DNA of 64,000 nt. Origin: RBG-16-64-13 sp963718375. GTDB lineage: Bacteria; Actinomycetota; Thermoleophilia; RBG-16-64-13. The stretch spans positions 434,001 through 498,000 of the forward strand of contig CAVQZD010000005.1 of the NCBI GenBank assembly GCA_963718375.1, in the 5' to 3' direction. Position numbers and translations under genes: made by a program. Numbering within the stretch: position 1 is the stretch's first letter; each line of letters starts with the position of its first letter. Below the pieces are notes generated by a model that made no database searches, was not told where the DNA came from, and saw only the letters and a list, made by a program, of their open reading frames with translations. Below, in pieces: positions 24,467 to 31,772 of the stretch.

Positions 24467-25176
24467 CACGCCGACCCCGGATCCACTCTGTAGCCCAGCC
24501 CCCAGACGGTCTGGATGACCCGTCCCCACGAACCCAGCTTCTTGCGCAGCTGACCGATGTGGACGTCTACCGTACGCGCGTCACCGTAGGAACTGTAGCC
24601 CCAGACCTCCTCCAGCAGCCTCTCGCGAGTCAGAGCGAGTCCTCGGTTGACCAGCAGGTAATGCAGCAGATCGAACTCCTTGGGGGTCAATTCCACGACG
24701 GAGCCTGCGACCCGGACGGTCCTCTCCGCGGGATGCAATTCGAGCTCACCGAGCGCCTGCGTGGCCGCGGTCTCGTCCTCTGGGGTAGCCGACCTTCTCT
24801 GCACCGCCCGCGCTCTGGCCACCAACTCGCCGGGACTGAACGGCTTGACCATGTAGTCGTCGGCCCCCAGTTCCAGACCAAGGATCTTGTCATGTTCGGC
24901 ATCCTTCGCGGTGAGGATGATCAGGGGCGCCTTGGAGAAAAGCCGAATGTCCTTCAAGAAGTCAAAACCCGATCCGTCGGGCAGCATGACGTCCAAGACC
25001 ACCAACGCAGGTGCGTGATCCCGGACCATCTCTACACCATCCGCGCCGAGACCGGCCGCGTGCACCTCATAGCCCTCGCGCGCGAGATAGAGCTGAAGCA
25101 GTTCCGAGATCGAGGCGTCGTCCTCGATCACGACGACGCTCCGTCCGCCTTCCTGGCCCCGTGTCTGCGTACCCAT
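24466..25176 (-). CDS. OmpR/PhoB-family response regulator
   Basis: About 236 residues. The receiver has acidic pocket VIEDD, phospho-Asp in LVVLDVMLPDGSGFDF, Thr in ILTAKD, and Lys in VKPFSPGEL. The winged helix has ELTPKEFDLLHYLLVNRG, TRERLLEEVWGY and RTVDVHIGQLRKKLG. The ATG at 25176 is preferred over a longer frame because that frame crosses a strong hairpin and lacks receiver homology. AGGGAGG lies 2 bases before the ATG. Predicted partner of the kinase downstream; a direct repeat ahead of the operon fits its binding class. Confidence 0.92.
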   Translation of the reverse strand: MGTQTRGQEGGRSVVVIEDDASISELLQLYLAREGYEVHAAGLGADGVEMVRDHAPALVVLDVMLPDGSGFDFLKDIRLFSKAPLIILTAKDAEHDKILGLELGADDYMVKPFSPGELVARARAVQRRSATPEDETAATQALGELELHPAERTVRVAGSVVELTPKEFDLLHYLLVNRGLALTRERLLEEVWGYSSYGDARTVDVHIGQLRKKLGSWGRVIQTVWGLGYRVDPGSA

Positions 25177-25198
25177 CGCCTCCCTGCAAGCACGATGT

Positions 25199-25229
25199 GG
25201 GGCGGAGGCCGCTCTGCGGCCTCCGCCCC
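25199..25229 (-). other. strong intercistronic hairpin ahead of the response regulator
   Basis: A perfect 14-bp stem with a 3-base loop (GGGGCGGAGGCCGC paired with its complement) lies between the lipoprotein stop and the regulator start, 22 bases from the latter. No T-run follows. It could act as a partial terminator or mRNA-processing site, giving more lipoprotein than regulator. Confidence 0.6.
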
Positions 25230-25282
25230 CGCACTCGTCGTCTCTCTGCACCGCTCCCTGGGGGAGCGTGATCTCCCTTGGG

Positions 25283-25726
25283 CTACTGGGCAGCCTGCTC
25301 GCCGTCCGGTCCCAGGTACTTGTCTGTGAGAGCACGTAGCTCTTTGAGTGTATCAGCCAATTCCTGCCTGTCTGCCTCGAGCGTGCTGCGCTGCTCTTCG
25401 ATGGTCGCCGTCAGCTCGTCCAGCTGAGCCTGGTCGGCCTCACTCATCTTGCCGCGGAGGTCGTTTAGAAGCGCCTCCCGGCGATCGGCTCTAGCTTCCT
25501 GCCGGTCCTGCATGGCCTCACCGCGAAGCTCTGCAGGAGCCTGTGCCCGAGGTGGGAGAGGGCCGCCTCTCTCTGCCGGAGTCTGCATGCACCCGGCGCC
25601 TCTCTGCTCACCGGCTGGGATGGCCGACTCGCCGATATATCCTCCGCAGCCGACGGCTCCGAGCGCAAGCACGATAACCAGTGCGCCAAAGACGAGGAGC
25701 CAACTTCGTGATCCCAGTCTCTTCAT
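25283..25726 (-). CDS. Spy/CpxP-like periplasmic lipoprotein (coiled coil)
   Basis: About 147 residues. Signal peptide MKRLGSRSWLLVFGALVIVLALGAVGC with a lipobox-like AVGC. The mature part is Pro/Gln/Arg-rich, then a long charged helix (ELRGEAMQDRQEARADRREALLNDLRG...LDELTATIEEQRSTLEADRQELADTLKELRAL) resembling Spy/CpxP/ZraP-type helical chaperones. It lacks a confirmed LTxxQ motif. AAAGGAGAT precedes the ATG at 25726; an upstream in-frame start has none. It is first in an operon with the two-component pair, like Spy-type stress genes controlled by CpxAR/BaeSR. Confidence 0.7.
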   Translation of the reverse strand: MKRLGSRSWLLVFGALVIVLALGAVGCGGYIGESAIPAGEQRGAGCMQTPAERGGPLPPRAQAPAELRGEAMQDRQEARADRREALLNDLRGKMSEADQAQLDELTATIEEQRSTLEADRQELADTLKELRALTDKYLGPDGEQAAQ

Positions 25727-25815
25727 TGACAAGATCTCCTTTGGTGTCTCGCGATCCCCGCTGTTCTGGCGGGCGATGCTTTGACCAGTACACATGGAGA
25801 GATTATTCACAGCAC

Positions 25816-25833
25816 GTGTAAGAGAAGTGTAAG
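25816..25833. promoter_or_regulatory. 11-bp-spaced direct repeat, probable response-regulator site
   Basis: GTGTAAG is repeated exactly 11 bases apart (25816-25822 and 25827-25833). Read on the minus strand this is CTTACAC-N4-CTTACAC, the layout of PhoB/OmpR-class tandem sites. A minus-strand AATAAT (-10-like) follows at once, so the site is placed to activate the lipoprotein/regulator/kinase operon. Confidence 0.55.
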
Positions 25834-25900
25834 CAAACAGCCAAATATGGGTGAAATCCGTTGGGCCCCCCTAGTCGGGGGACGGTAACATGTACCGACG

Positions 25901-27304
25901 ATGGGTTACACAGTGCACACAGATGACGACCGCCGGCGCATGCTGCACGAAGTCGGCGTGGATGAAGTGGACGATCTGTTCGCCGCCATTCCCGCACCTC
26001 TGAGGGCGCCAGGGCTGCGCATGCCTCCAGGACTGAGCGAACCCGAGACAAGAGCTAGGATGGAAGCCCTCGCAGAGGCCAACCGCCCGGTGGGACCTGC
26101 TTCGTTCTTGGGGGCGGGATGTTACAACCACTACGTGCCTGCGAGCGTAAGGTCTCTGGCTTCGAGAGCGGAATTCGCGACGGCCTACACCCCTTATCAG
26201 CCAGAGGTGAGCCAGGGCACGCTGCAGCACATCTTCGAGTTCCAGACCTGTATCACCGAGCTCACCGGGCTTGAGGCTGCCAACGCTTCGCTGTATGACG
26301 GCCCCTCAGCCCTTGCCGAAGCGGCCTTCATGGCGCTGCGCCTGACCCAGCGCGAACGCATCCTGGTGTCCGGCACAGTTCATCCCGAGGCCGCGCGGGT
26401 GGTCGAGACCTATGCTGAGGGTCCGGGTCTAGCGGTGCAGAGCATCCCGGCGGACCCCGACACCGGGCGCACGCTTCTGCCGGAGGTCATCCCCCCTGAT
26501 ACCGGAGCCGTGCTGGTCCAGCAACCCAACTGCCTCGGCGTCGTCGAGGATTTGGCCCCTCTCGCTGCCGCCACACACACGGCGGGCGCTCTGCTGGTGG
26601 TCTCGGTGAACTTGGGCACGCTGGGCATTCTGGAGGCTCCGGGTCGACTGGGCGCCGACATAGTGGTCGGCGACGCAGGAGTGTTCGGCAGCGCCCCCGC
26701 CTTCGGCGGACCATCGGTCGGCTTTCTCGCTTGCGCATCCGTCCACCTTCGCCAGCTTCCCGGTAGGGTCGTGGGACAGACCGTCGATTCCGACGGTCGA
26801 ACCTGCTACGTGCTGACCCTGCAGGCGCGGGAGCAGCACATACGGCGCGCCAAGGCCACGTCGAACATATGCTCCAACCAGGCGCTCAGTGCCCTCGCAG
26901 CCACGATACATCTCGCTCTGCTCGGACCCCATGGTCTGCGAGCACGCGGAGACCTGTGCCTGCAACGCGCCCATCACCTGCAGAGCTCGCTTTGTGCACT
27001 GGGGGGGATCAAGCCGTACGTCCGCGGTCCGTTCTTCTCGGAGTTCGCCCTGACGCTCCCCTGCTCAGCAGAGGATTTCAGGGAGGCTATGCGCATGCGG
27101 GGGGTCGATCCCGGGGTGCCTCTCGCTCTGCTTGCGCCGGCGCCCGAGACCGCGCGACCGTCCAGCTCAGACCGAGCCCTTCTGGTCTCCGTCACCGAGA
27201 CGAACACACCTGAGTCTCTGGACAAGTACATCGAGTCGGCGCATGCGGTCTTGACCGCGCTAGCACCGGCCGCGACCCTACCGGACAAGGGAGCCGCGCG
27301 GTGA
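25901..27304 (+). CDS. gcvPA: glycine dehydrogenase (decarboxylating) subunit 1
   Basis: 467 residues, the N-terminal half of split glycine decarboxylase (P-protein). Characteristic pieces: FLGAGCYNHYVPASVRSLASRAEFATAYTPYQPEVSQGTLQHIFEFQTCITELTG, ANASLYDGPSALAEA, VLVQQPNCLGVVED and SNICSNQALSALAATIHLALLG. It acts as a heterotetramer with GcvPB, which begins in an overlapping GTGA. Neither the H protein nor the T protein is in the window. A 174-base intergenic region separates it from the divergent lipoprotein operon; no glycine riboswitch was recognised. Confidence 0.94.
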   Translation: MGYTVHTDDDRRRMLHEVGVDEVDDLFAAIPAPLRAPGLRMPPGLSEPETRARMEALAEANRPVGPASFLGAGCYNHYVPASVRSLASRAEFATAYTPYQPEVSQGTLQHIFEFQTCITELTGLEAANASLYDGPSALAEAAFMALRLTQRERILVSGTVHPEAARVVETYAEGPGLAVQSIPADPDTGRTLLPEVIPPDTGAVLVQQPNCLGVVEDLAPLAAATHTAGALLVVSVNLGTLGILEAPGRLGADIVVGDAGVFGSAPAFGGPSVGFLACASVHLRQLPGRVVGQTVDSDGRTCYVLTLQAREQHIRRAKATSNICSNQALSALAATIHLALLGPHGLRARGDLCLQRAHHLQSSLCALGGIKPYVRGPFFSEFALTLPCSAEDFREAMRMRGVDPGVPLALLAPAPETARPSSSDRALLVSVTETNTPESLDKYIESAHAVLTALAPAATLPDKGAAR

Positions 27305-28770
27305 CCCCGGATCGCACTGAGCCGCTGATATTCGACAAGAGCATGTCCGGGCATCACGGCACCGACCTTCCGCCGGTGGGCGTCCCCGGCAGAACGGTGG
27401 CAGACCTGCTCCCTGGAGTGGCTCTACGTGCCGATGCGCCCAGACTCCCCGAGGTGAGTGAGCTGCAGGTCGTCCGCCACTACACCAGGCTGTCGCACCT
27501 CAACCACTCGGTCGACACGGGCTTCTACCCCTTGGGCTCATGCACTATGAAGTACAACCCCAAGTTGAACGAAGAAGTCTGCGCCCTACCGGGCTTCTCT
27601 GGCCTTCATCCGTATCAGCGGCCGGACGAGGTCCAGGGCATCCTGGGTCTGATGTACGAGACTGAGCTCGCTCTACTGGAGATAACGGGCATGCACAGAG
27701 CCAGTCTGCAACCCGCAGCGGGCGCTCACGGAGAACTGGCGGGCATACTCATGATCAAGGCCTACCACTCAGCCCGAGGAGAAGATCACCGCGACACCGT
27801 CATCGCGCCCGACTCCGCTCACGGCACGAACGTCGCCTCCGCAGCCATGGCGGGCTACAAGGTCGTGGAGATCAAGAGTTCCTCGAGGGGTCTCGTGGAC
27901 CTTGATGCCTTGCGCGGAGCGCTATCGGACCGCACGGCCGCCCTCATGCTCACCAACCCGAACACGTTGGGTCTATTCGAGGAAGACATACTCGAGATCA
28001 CCCACCTGGTCCATGAGGTGGGCGCGCTCTGTTACTACGATGGAGCCAACCTGAACGCGATCATGGGCAAGGCACGCCCGGGAGACATGGGCATGGACGT
28101 GGTCCACGTCAACCTGCACAAGACCTTCTCCACCCCTCACGGCGGGGGCGGGCCCGGATCGGGGCCCGTCGCAGTCACGCGCGCTCTCGAACCCTTTCTT
28201 CCCCTCCCGCTCGTCACCCGAGCAGATGACGGGACCTTCGCCCTGGATCACGAGCGGCCCCAGAGTATCGGGCGGATGAAGGGCTTTCTCGGCAACATCG
28301 GCGTGGTGATCAGAGCCTACGCGTATATTCTGCGCATGGGAGCGGAGGGTCTGACCCAAGCCAGCGAAGATGCTGTACTAAACGCCAACTACTTGCGCAT
28401 GCGCTTGCATGAGCTCTTCCCCGCTGCGTTTGACCGAACCTGCATGCATGAGTTCGTCATCTCTGCCAAGAACCGTGTCGACTCAGGCGGCAGCGCTCTC
28501 AACATAGCAAAGCGCATCCTCGACTTCGGGATGCATGCCCCCACCGTCTACTTTCCGCTGATCGTGCCTGAGGCTCTCATGGTCGAGCCCACCGAGACCG
28601 AGGACCTCCAGACTCTCGACGCCTTCGTCGAAGTGATGCGCCAGATCGACCGCGAGCTTCGCGAAGAACCCGAGACCGTGCGCCTTGCGCCGCACACTAC
28701 CCCGGTGCGCAGACCCGACGAGACCGGTGCCGCCCGGCACCCGGTGCTCCGGTGGTCGCCACCCGCCTGA
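27301..28770 (+). CDS. gcvPB: glycine dehydrogenase (decarboxylating) subunit 2
   Basis: 489 residues, the PLP-bearing half of split P-protein. Seen: the LSHLNHSVDTGFYPLGSCTMKYNPK block, the PAAGAHGELAGILMIKAYH glycine-rich segment, PDSAHGTNVASAAMAGYKVVEI, TNPNTLGLFEEDI, and the PLP lysine in HVNLHKTFSTPHGGGGPGSGP. GTG start at 27301 overlaps the gcvPA stop by 4 bases. Catalyses glycine decarboxylation with transfer of the aminomethyl group to lipoyl-GcvH. Confidence 0.95.
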   Translation: MTPDRTEPLIFDKSMSGHHGTDLPPVGVPGRTVADLLPGVALRADAPRLPEVSELQVVRHYTRLSHLNHSVDTGFYPLGSCTMKYNPKLNEEVCALPGFSGLHPYQRPDEVQGILGLMYETELALLEITGMHRASLQPAAGAHGELAGILMIKAYHSARGEDHRDTVIAPDSAHGTNVASAAMAGYKVVEIKSSSRGLVDLDALRGALSDRTAALMLTNPNTLGLFEEDILEITHLVHEVGALCYYDGANLNAIMGKARPGDMGMDVVHVNLHKTFSTPHGGGGPGSGPVAVTRALEPFLPLPLVTRADDGTFALDHERPQSIGRMKGFLGNIGVVIRAYAYILRMGAEGLTQASEDAVLNANYLRMRLHELFPAAFDRTCMHEFVISAKNRVDSGGSALNIAKRILDFGMHAPTVYFPLIVPEALMVEPTETEDLQTLDAFVEVMRQIDRELREEPETVRLAPHTTPVRRPDETGAARHPVLRWSPPA

Positions 28771-28835
28771 CCTGGTTTAGCATGCGACGGCCAGGGTACC
28801 AACAACTGGTGACCACGATACGCTAGGACCCCAGG

Positions 28836-29195
28836 GTGACGATGACCACTCGTCGGACGGACCTCAATGGAACCCCTCTGGTAGTCGCTGAAGGCGATAT
28901 CGACCGCGCCACGTGTGGCGCGGTCGATGACCTGCTGGACCAGGCCATATCCGAGGGGAGCGGTATCGTGCTCTTGGACTTGGGCAAAGTCACCTATATC
29001 GACAGCGGGGGTCTCTCCGTCTTGTTTGCGGCCGGGCGGCGTGTACGGGACGCCGGTTGGGTAGGTCTGATCGCACCGAACGCGAGCGTCCGCCGCCTAC
29101 TCGAGCTCGTGGGGGCGCTAGCGGATCCGGCATTTCGCGTATTCGCGGACGAGGGTGAAGCGGAGACCGCCTTGGCCGCGAGCATGGCCACATGA
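28836..29195 (+). CDS. anti-sigma factor antagonist (STAS, RsbV/SpoIIAA type)
   Basis: 119 residues forming a STAS domain with the phosphorylatable Ser in the conserved YIDSGGLSVLF loop and a C-terminal helix ending in ADEGEAETALAA. The GTG at 28836 or an in-frame ATG at 28842 may be used. It overlaps the following anti-sigma kinase by 4 bases (ATGA). Predicted to release a sigma factor when unphosphorylated; no sigma factor or PP2C phosphatase is adjacent, so the partner lies elsewhere. Confidence 0.88.
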   Translation: MTMTTRRTDLNGTPLVVAEGDIDRATCGAVDDLLDQAISEGSGIVLLDLGKVTYIDSGGLSVLFAAGRRVRDAGWVGLIAPNASVRRLLELVGALADPAFRVFADEGEAETALAASMAT

Positions 29196-29599
29196 CTGCG
29201 GCAGCTCTATCTGGCTGTGCGTGGACCATCAGCATCCTCGCGGAGAACTCGAGCTTGGCCAAGGTTCGCGAATTCGTGGAGAAGGTCGCTGCCGATGTAG
29301 GACTCGATTCGGAGCGCACTTTCGACCTCAAGCTGGCAGTGTCGGAAGCCTGCGCTAACGCGGTGGAGCACTCCGGTATCGAGTCCGAACCGCTGGAAGT
29401 CTCAGCCCACCGCAGCCCCGGACTTCTGACCTTTGAGATCGCCGACAAGGGATTCTTCCGACCGCCCTCCTATCCGCGCGAGGACTTCGGCAGCCGCGGC
29501 CTCGGACTGCCGCTGATGGTCACCTTGATGGATGAGGTCAATTTCGCCAGGACCCCCAATGGGGGCACCAAGGTGACCCTCTCGCTCACCATCGATTAG
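29192..29599 (+). CDS. anti-sigma regulatory factor, serine kinase (RsbW/SpoIIAB type)
   Basis: 135-residue GHKL ATPase domain: N box LKLAVSEACANAVEHSGI, G1 box FEIADKGFFRPP, and RGLGLPLMVTLMDEV for the G2 lid. It likely phosphorylates the STAS protein encoded just upstream and binds a sigma factor. Translational coupling through ATGA suits the fixed stoichiometry of partner-switching modules. Confidence 0.9.
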   Translation: MTAAALSGCAWTISILAENSSLAKVREFVEKVAADVGLDSERTFDLKLAVSEACANAVEHSGIESEPLEVSAHRSPGLLTFEIADKGFFRPPSYPREDFGSRGLGLPLMVTLMDEVNFARTPNGGTKVTLSLTID

Positions 29600-29645
29600 C
29601 GAGTACGGCGCTCCCGCTCCGGGGGCGTGTGCTGCTGTCTACCTC

Positions 29646-29852
29646 TTAGCTCGCGGCCGGAGGCGGAGGCGGCGACAGAGGGACCACCACCCACAGGATC
29701 AGGTACGCGAGCAGTCCGGAACCGCCCATCAGGGTTATGAGTACTATCAGGACCCGCACCAGCACTGGATCTATGCCAAAATACTCGGCGAGCCCGCCAC
29801 ATACCCCGGCGATGATCTTGTCTTCCCGTGATCTGTAGAGTCGCTTGGCCAT
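29646..29852 (-). CDS. PspC-domain membrane protein
   Basis: 68 residues: the PspC signature (RLYRSREDKIIAGVCGGLAEYFGIDPVLVRVLIVL) followed by a transmembrane helix (LLAYLILWVVVPL) and a short Pro-rich tail. GGGAGGTA precedes the ATG. PspC proteins take part in phage-shock-type envelope stress responses; no pspA is nearby. Single-domain forms like this one are common in actinobacteria, where the role is not defined. Confidence 0.9.
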   Translation of the reverse strand: MAKRLYRSREDKIIAGVCGGLAEYFGIDPVLVRVLIVLITLMGGSGLLAYLILWVVVPLSPPPPPAAS

Positions 29853-29886
29853 CCCTACGTACCTCCCTCGTTATCCCGAATAGCGC

Positions 29887-30705
29887 CTAGGTGCTGTCCC
29901 GATCGGAACGATCGGCTATCGACTCACGATAGAGATCGGTCCTGTACATCACGCACTGGTCGTTTGGGCAAGACCAGACCCGATATGTGCTGCACTCACC
30001 CGTGGAACGACTCCCCCCGGTGCCGGTGCGCTCTTCCTCCTCCACCCGGTCCGCCAGCGCGGTACCGCAGTTGACGCAGACCTTGACTTGATCCATCACG
30101 CCTGACTTCCTCTCCCGCGGGGGCCTTTGCCGGCCTAGATTACGCCCCAACTGTTCCGCAGCCACTCTGGCCCCCACCTGCTCGGATATCTGCCCTTTGG
30201 CATCCACGCCCGGACAGAGCACTTCGCCGGCAGGGGTCACCTCCAGCGTGTGCCACAACGCCCTCAGGACCTTTCGGCTGCCATCGAAGGCCTGCATCGA
30301 CTTCAGGCCTGCGCAGCTCAGCAGACCACCCAGTCTTTCCGGACAGCCAGGCTCAGAGATCGGCTGTTTAAGCACATACTTGAGCGCCCACAGGGGTTGG
30401 CACCGGTCGATGACCATCTTCGGTACCGCGGGCACTCCCATGAAATACAGAGGGAGGGCGAAGACCATCGAATCCGCATTCCGCAGGTAGGGATACAGGG
30501 AGTTCATGTCGTCGCTCTGTATACAGACCCCCGTCGTCCGACAGGCGTCGCATGCCCGGCAGCCATGAAGGTCCAGGTCGGAGAGAGCCACTTTGACCAC
30601 AACGGCGCCCTCTTCGCGGGCCGCCTCCAGGCACCAGTCGAGCAGCGTCTCCGTGTTCCCTCCGCGCCGGGCGCTGCCGGCGAGACCCAAGACCGTCACA
30701 GTCAC
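29887..30705 (-). CDS. iron-sulfur flavoprotein with C-terminal zinc-ribbon-like extension
   Basis: 272 residues. A flavodoxin-like fold begins VLGLAGSARRGGNTETLLDWCLEAA (FMN phosphate loop). It carries a compact cysteine motif CRACDACRTTGVC (Cys 49, 52, 55, 61), as in Isf-type proteins that bind a 4Fe-4S cluster, and FALPLYFMGVPAVPKMVIDR. After about residue 200 a separate module has CVNCGTALADR and WSCPNDQC, probably zinc-binding. Such flavoproteins pass electrons in anaerobes; the partner is unknown. It is co-directional with the methyltransferase upstream and pspC downstream. Confidence 0.8.
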   Translation of the reverse strand: MTVTVLGLAGSARRGGNTETLLDWCLEAAREEGAVVVKVALSDLDLHGCRACDACRTTGVCIQSDDMNSLYPYLRNADSMVFALPLYFMGVPAVPKMVIDRCQPLWALKYVLKQPISEPGCPERLGGLLSCAGLKSMQAFDGSRKVLRALWHTLEVTPAGEVLCPGVDAKGQISEQVGARVAAEQLGRNLGRQRPPRERKSGVMDQVKVCVNCGTALADRVEEEERTGTGGSRSTGECSTYRVWSCPNDQCVMYRTDLYRESIADRSDRDST

Positions 30706-30765
30706 TTGGCGCTCTCCCAGCCTCTGATCTTGTCGGCGATCTGCCGCCCCAGCCGCTGACGGGCT

Positions 30766-31746
30766 CTAACCTGCATCGGACCCCTGCCTCTGCCCCAGGA
30801 TCAGCTGAGCTCCGCTGTTCTTGAGGTCAAGCATGTCGACGTTCACAAAGCCCGCCTCCCCCAGCCAGCCACGGTACTGTGCCTCCGTCCATACGCCGCC
30901 GTCCATGGTGGCCTGCAGCATGTTGACAGCCATCATCTCGGCTCCCAAGCTTCTGCCGAGCACGTAGTCTTGGATTGCGATCAGTCCCCCCGGCGCGACT
31001 ATCGACAGTGCGTCCTTCGCGACCCTTTGGTTGGTACCCGGTCCGTAGATGTGAAAGACGTTGCCAAAGTACACGAGATCGAACGGACCAGGCGGGAGAG
31101 AGACCGTGTAATCTCCAGAGACCATCTCGATCGAGGATGCGTCGATGCCCAGGAATTCCCTTGCTACCGGCAGGACCTCAGCTTTGTCCATCAGTGTGGC
31201 CTTGAGTCCGCGATACATGAACTGACGCGCGACATGGCCGACCGCACCGCCCACGTCCAACATGCTCTTGGGCTCACCGCCGAGGCTCATGCAAAGGTCT
31301 ACGATCTCCTCGACCAGAGCCCGATCGCGTTCGCCCATGGCCGAGACCATGCAGCGGACATTGCTTCTGTCGGCGTCGCGGCGCGTGGGCTCACCCGTCT
31401 TGATCACCTCGGGAAGATCGAGTAGACCGCGCACCCGGTTCGCCCTGTGGAGCAGAGCCGCGCGCTCCAGCTCAGGTCCTTCATCCACCAAGTGCGCTTT
31501 GCCGAGGGGGGTCAGCGCGTAGAAGGATCCGTCGTCGGCCTCCATCACTCTCTGTGCCACCCCCTCCACAACCAAGGCATCCAGCACGATGCGCGAGGCT
31601 CGCGGGTCGGTGCCTGCGACCATCGCTATGTGCTGCACTGACAGCGCTTCTCCGGTCGCCAGGGCATCGATGAGTCCCGCCTTCAGAGCCCCGGCCAAGA
31701 CCAACAGTCTTTCGACCGCCCCTCTATCGACCAATGATGCCTTCAT
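30766..31746 (-). CDS. SAM-dependent O-methyltransferase with winged-helix dimerisation domain
   Basis: About 326 residues. The N-terminal dimerisation/winged-helix region (AGLIDALATGEALSVQHIAMVAGTDPRASRIVLDALVVEGV, then YALTPLGKAHL) precedes a class I methyltransferase fold with motif I MLDVGGAVGHVARQF, SGDYTVSLPPGPFDLVYFGNVFHIYGP and GGLIAIQDYVLG. The layout matches acetylserotonin/hydroxyneurosporene-type methyltransferases of small molecules. The ATG at 31746 is chosen; earlier in-frame codons encode low-complexity sequence. The substrate is unknown. Confidence 0.85.
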   Translation of the reverse strand: MKASLVDRGAVERLLVLAGALKAGLIDALATGEALSVQHIAMVAGTDPRASRIVLDALVVEGVAQRVMEADDGSFYALTPLGKAHLVDEGPELERAALLHRANRVRGLLDLPEVIKTGEPTRRDADRSNVRCMVSAMGERDRALVEEIVDLCMSLGGEPKSMLDVGGAVGHVARQFMYRGLKATLMDKAEVLPVAREFLGIDASSIEMVSGDYTVSLPPGPFDLVYFGNVFHIYGPGTNQRVAKDALSIVAPGGLIAIQDYVLGRSLGAEMMAVNMLQATMDGGVWTEAQYRGWLGEAGFVNVDMLDLKNSGAQLILGQRQGSDAG

Positions 31747-31772
31747 GCCGCGTCCCTTGCGCTTGGAGGAGC

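Noticed and set aside
25199..25229. Rho-independent terminator after the Spy-like lipoprotein
   Set aside because: The 14-bp stem is strong but is followed by ACATCG rather than a T-run, so it was recorded as a hairpin, not a terminator.
25727..25900. Glycine riboswitch ahead of gcvPA
   Set aside because: The 174-base gap contains a regulator-type direct repeat and promoter elements for the opposite operon; no glycine aptamer core was recognised.
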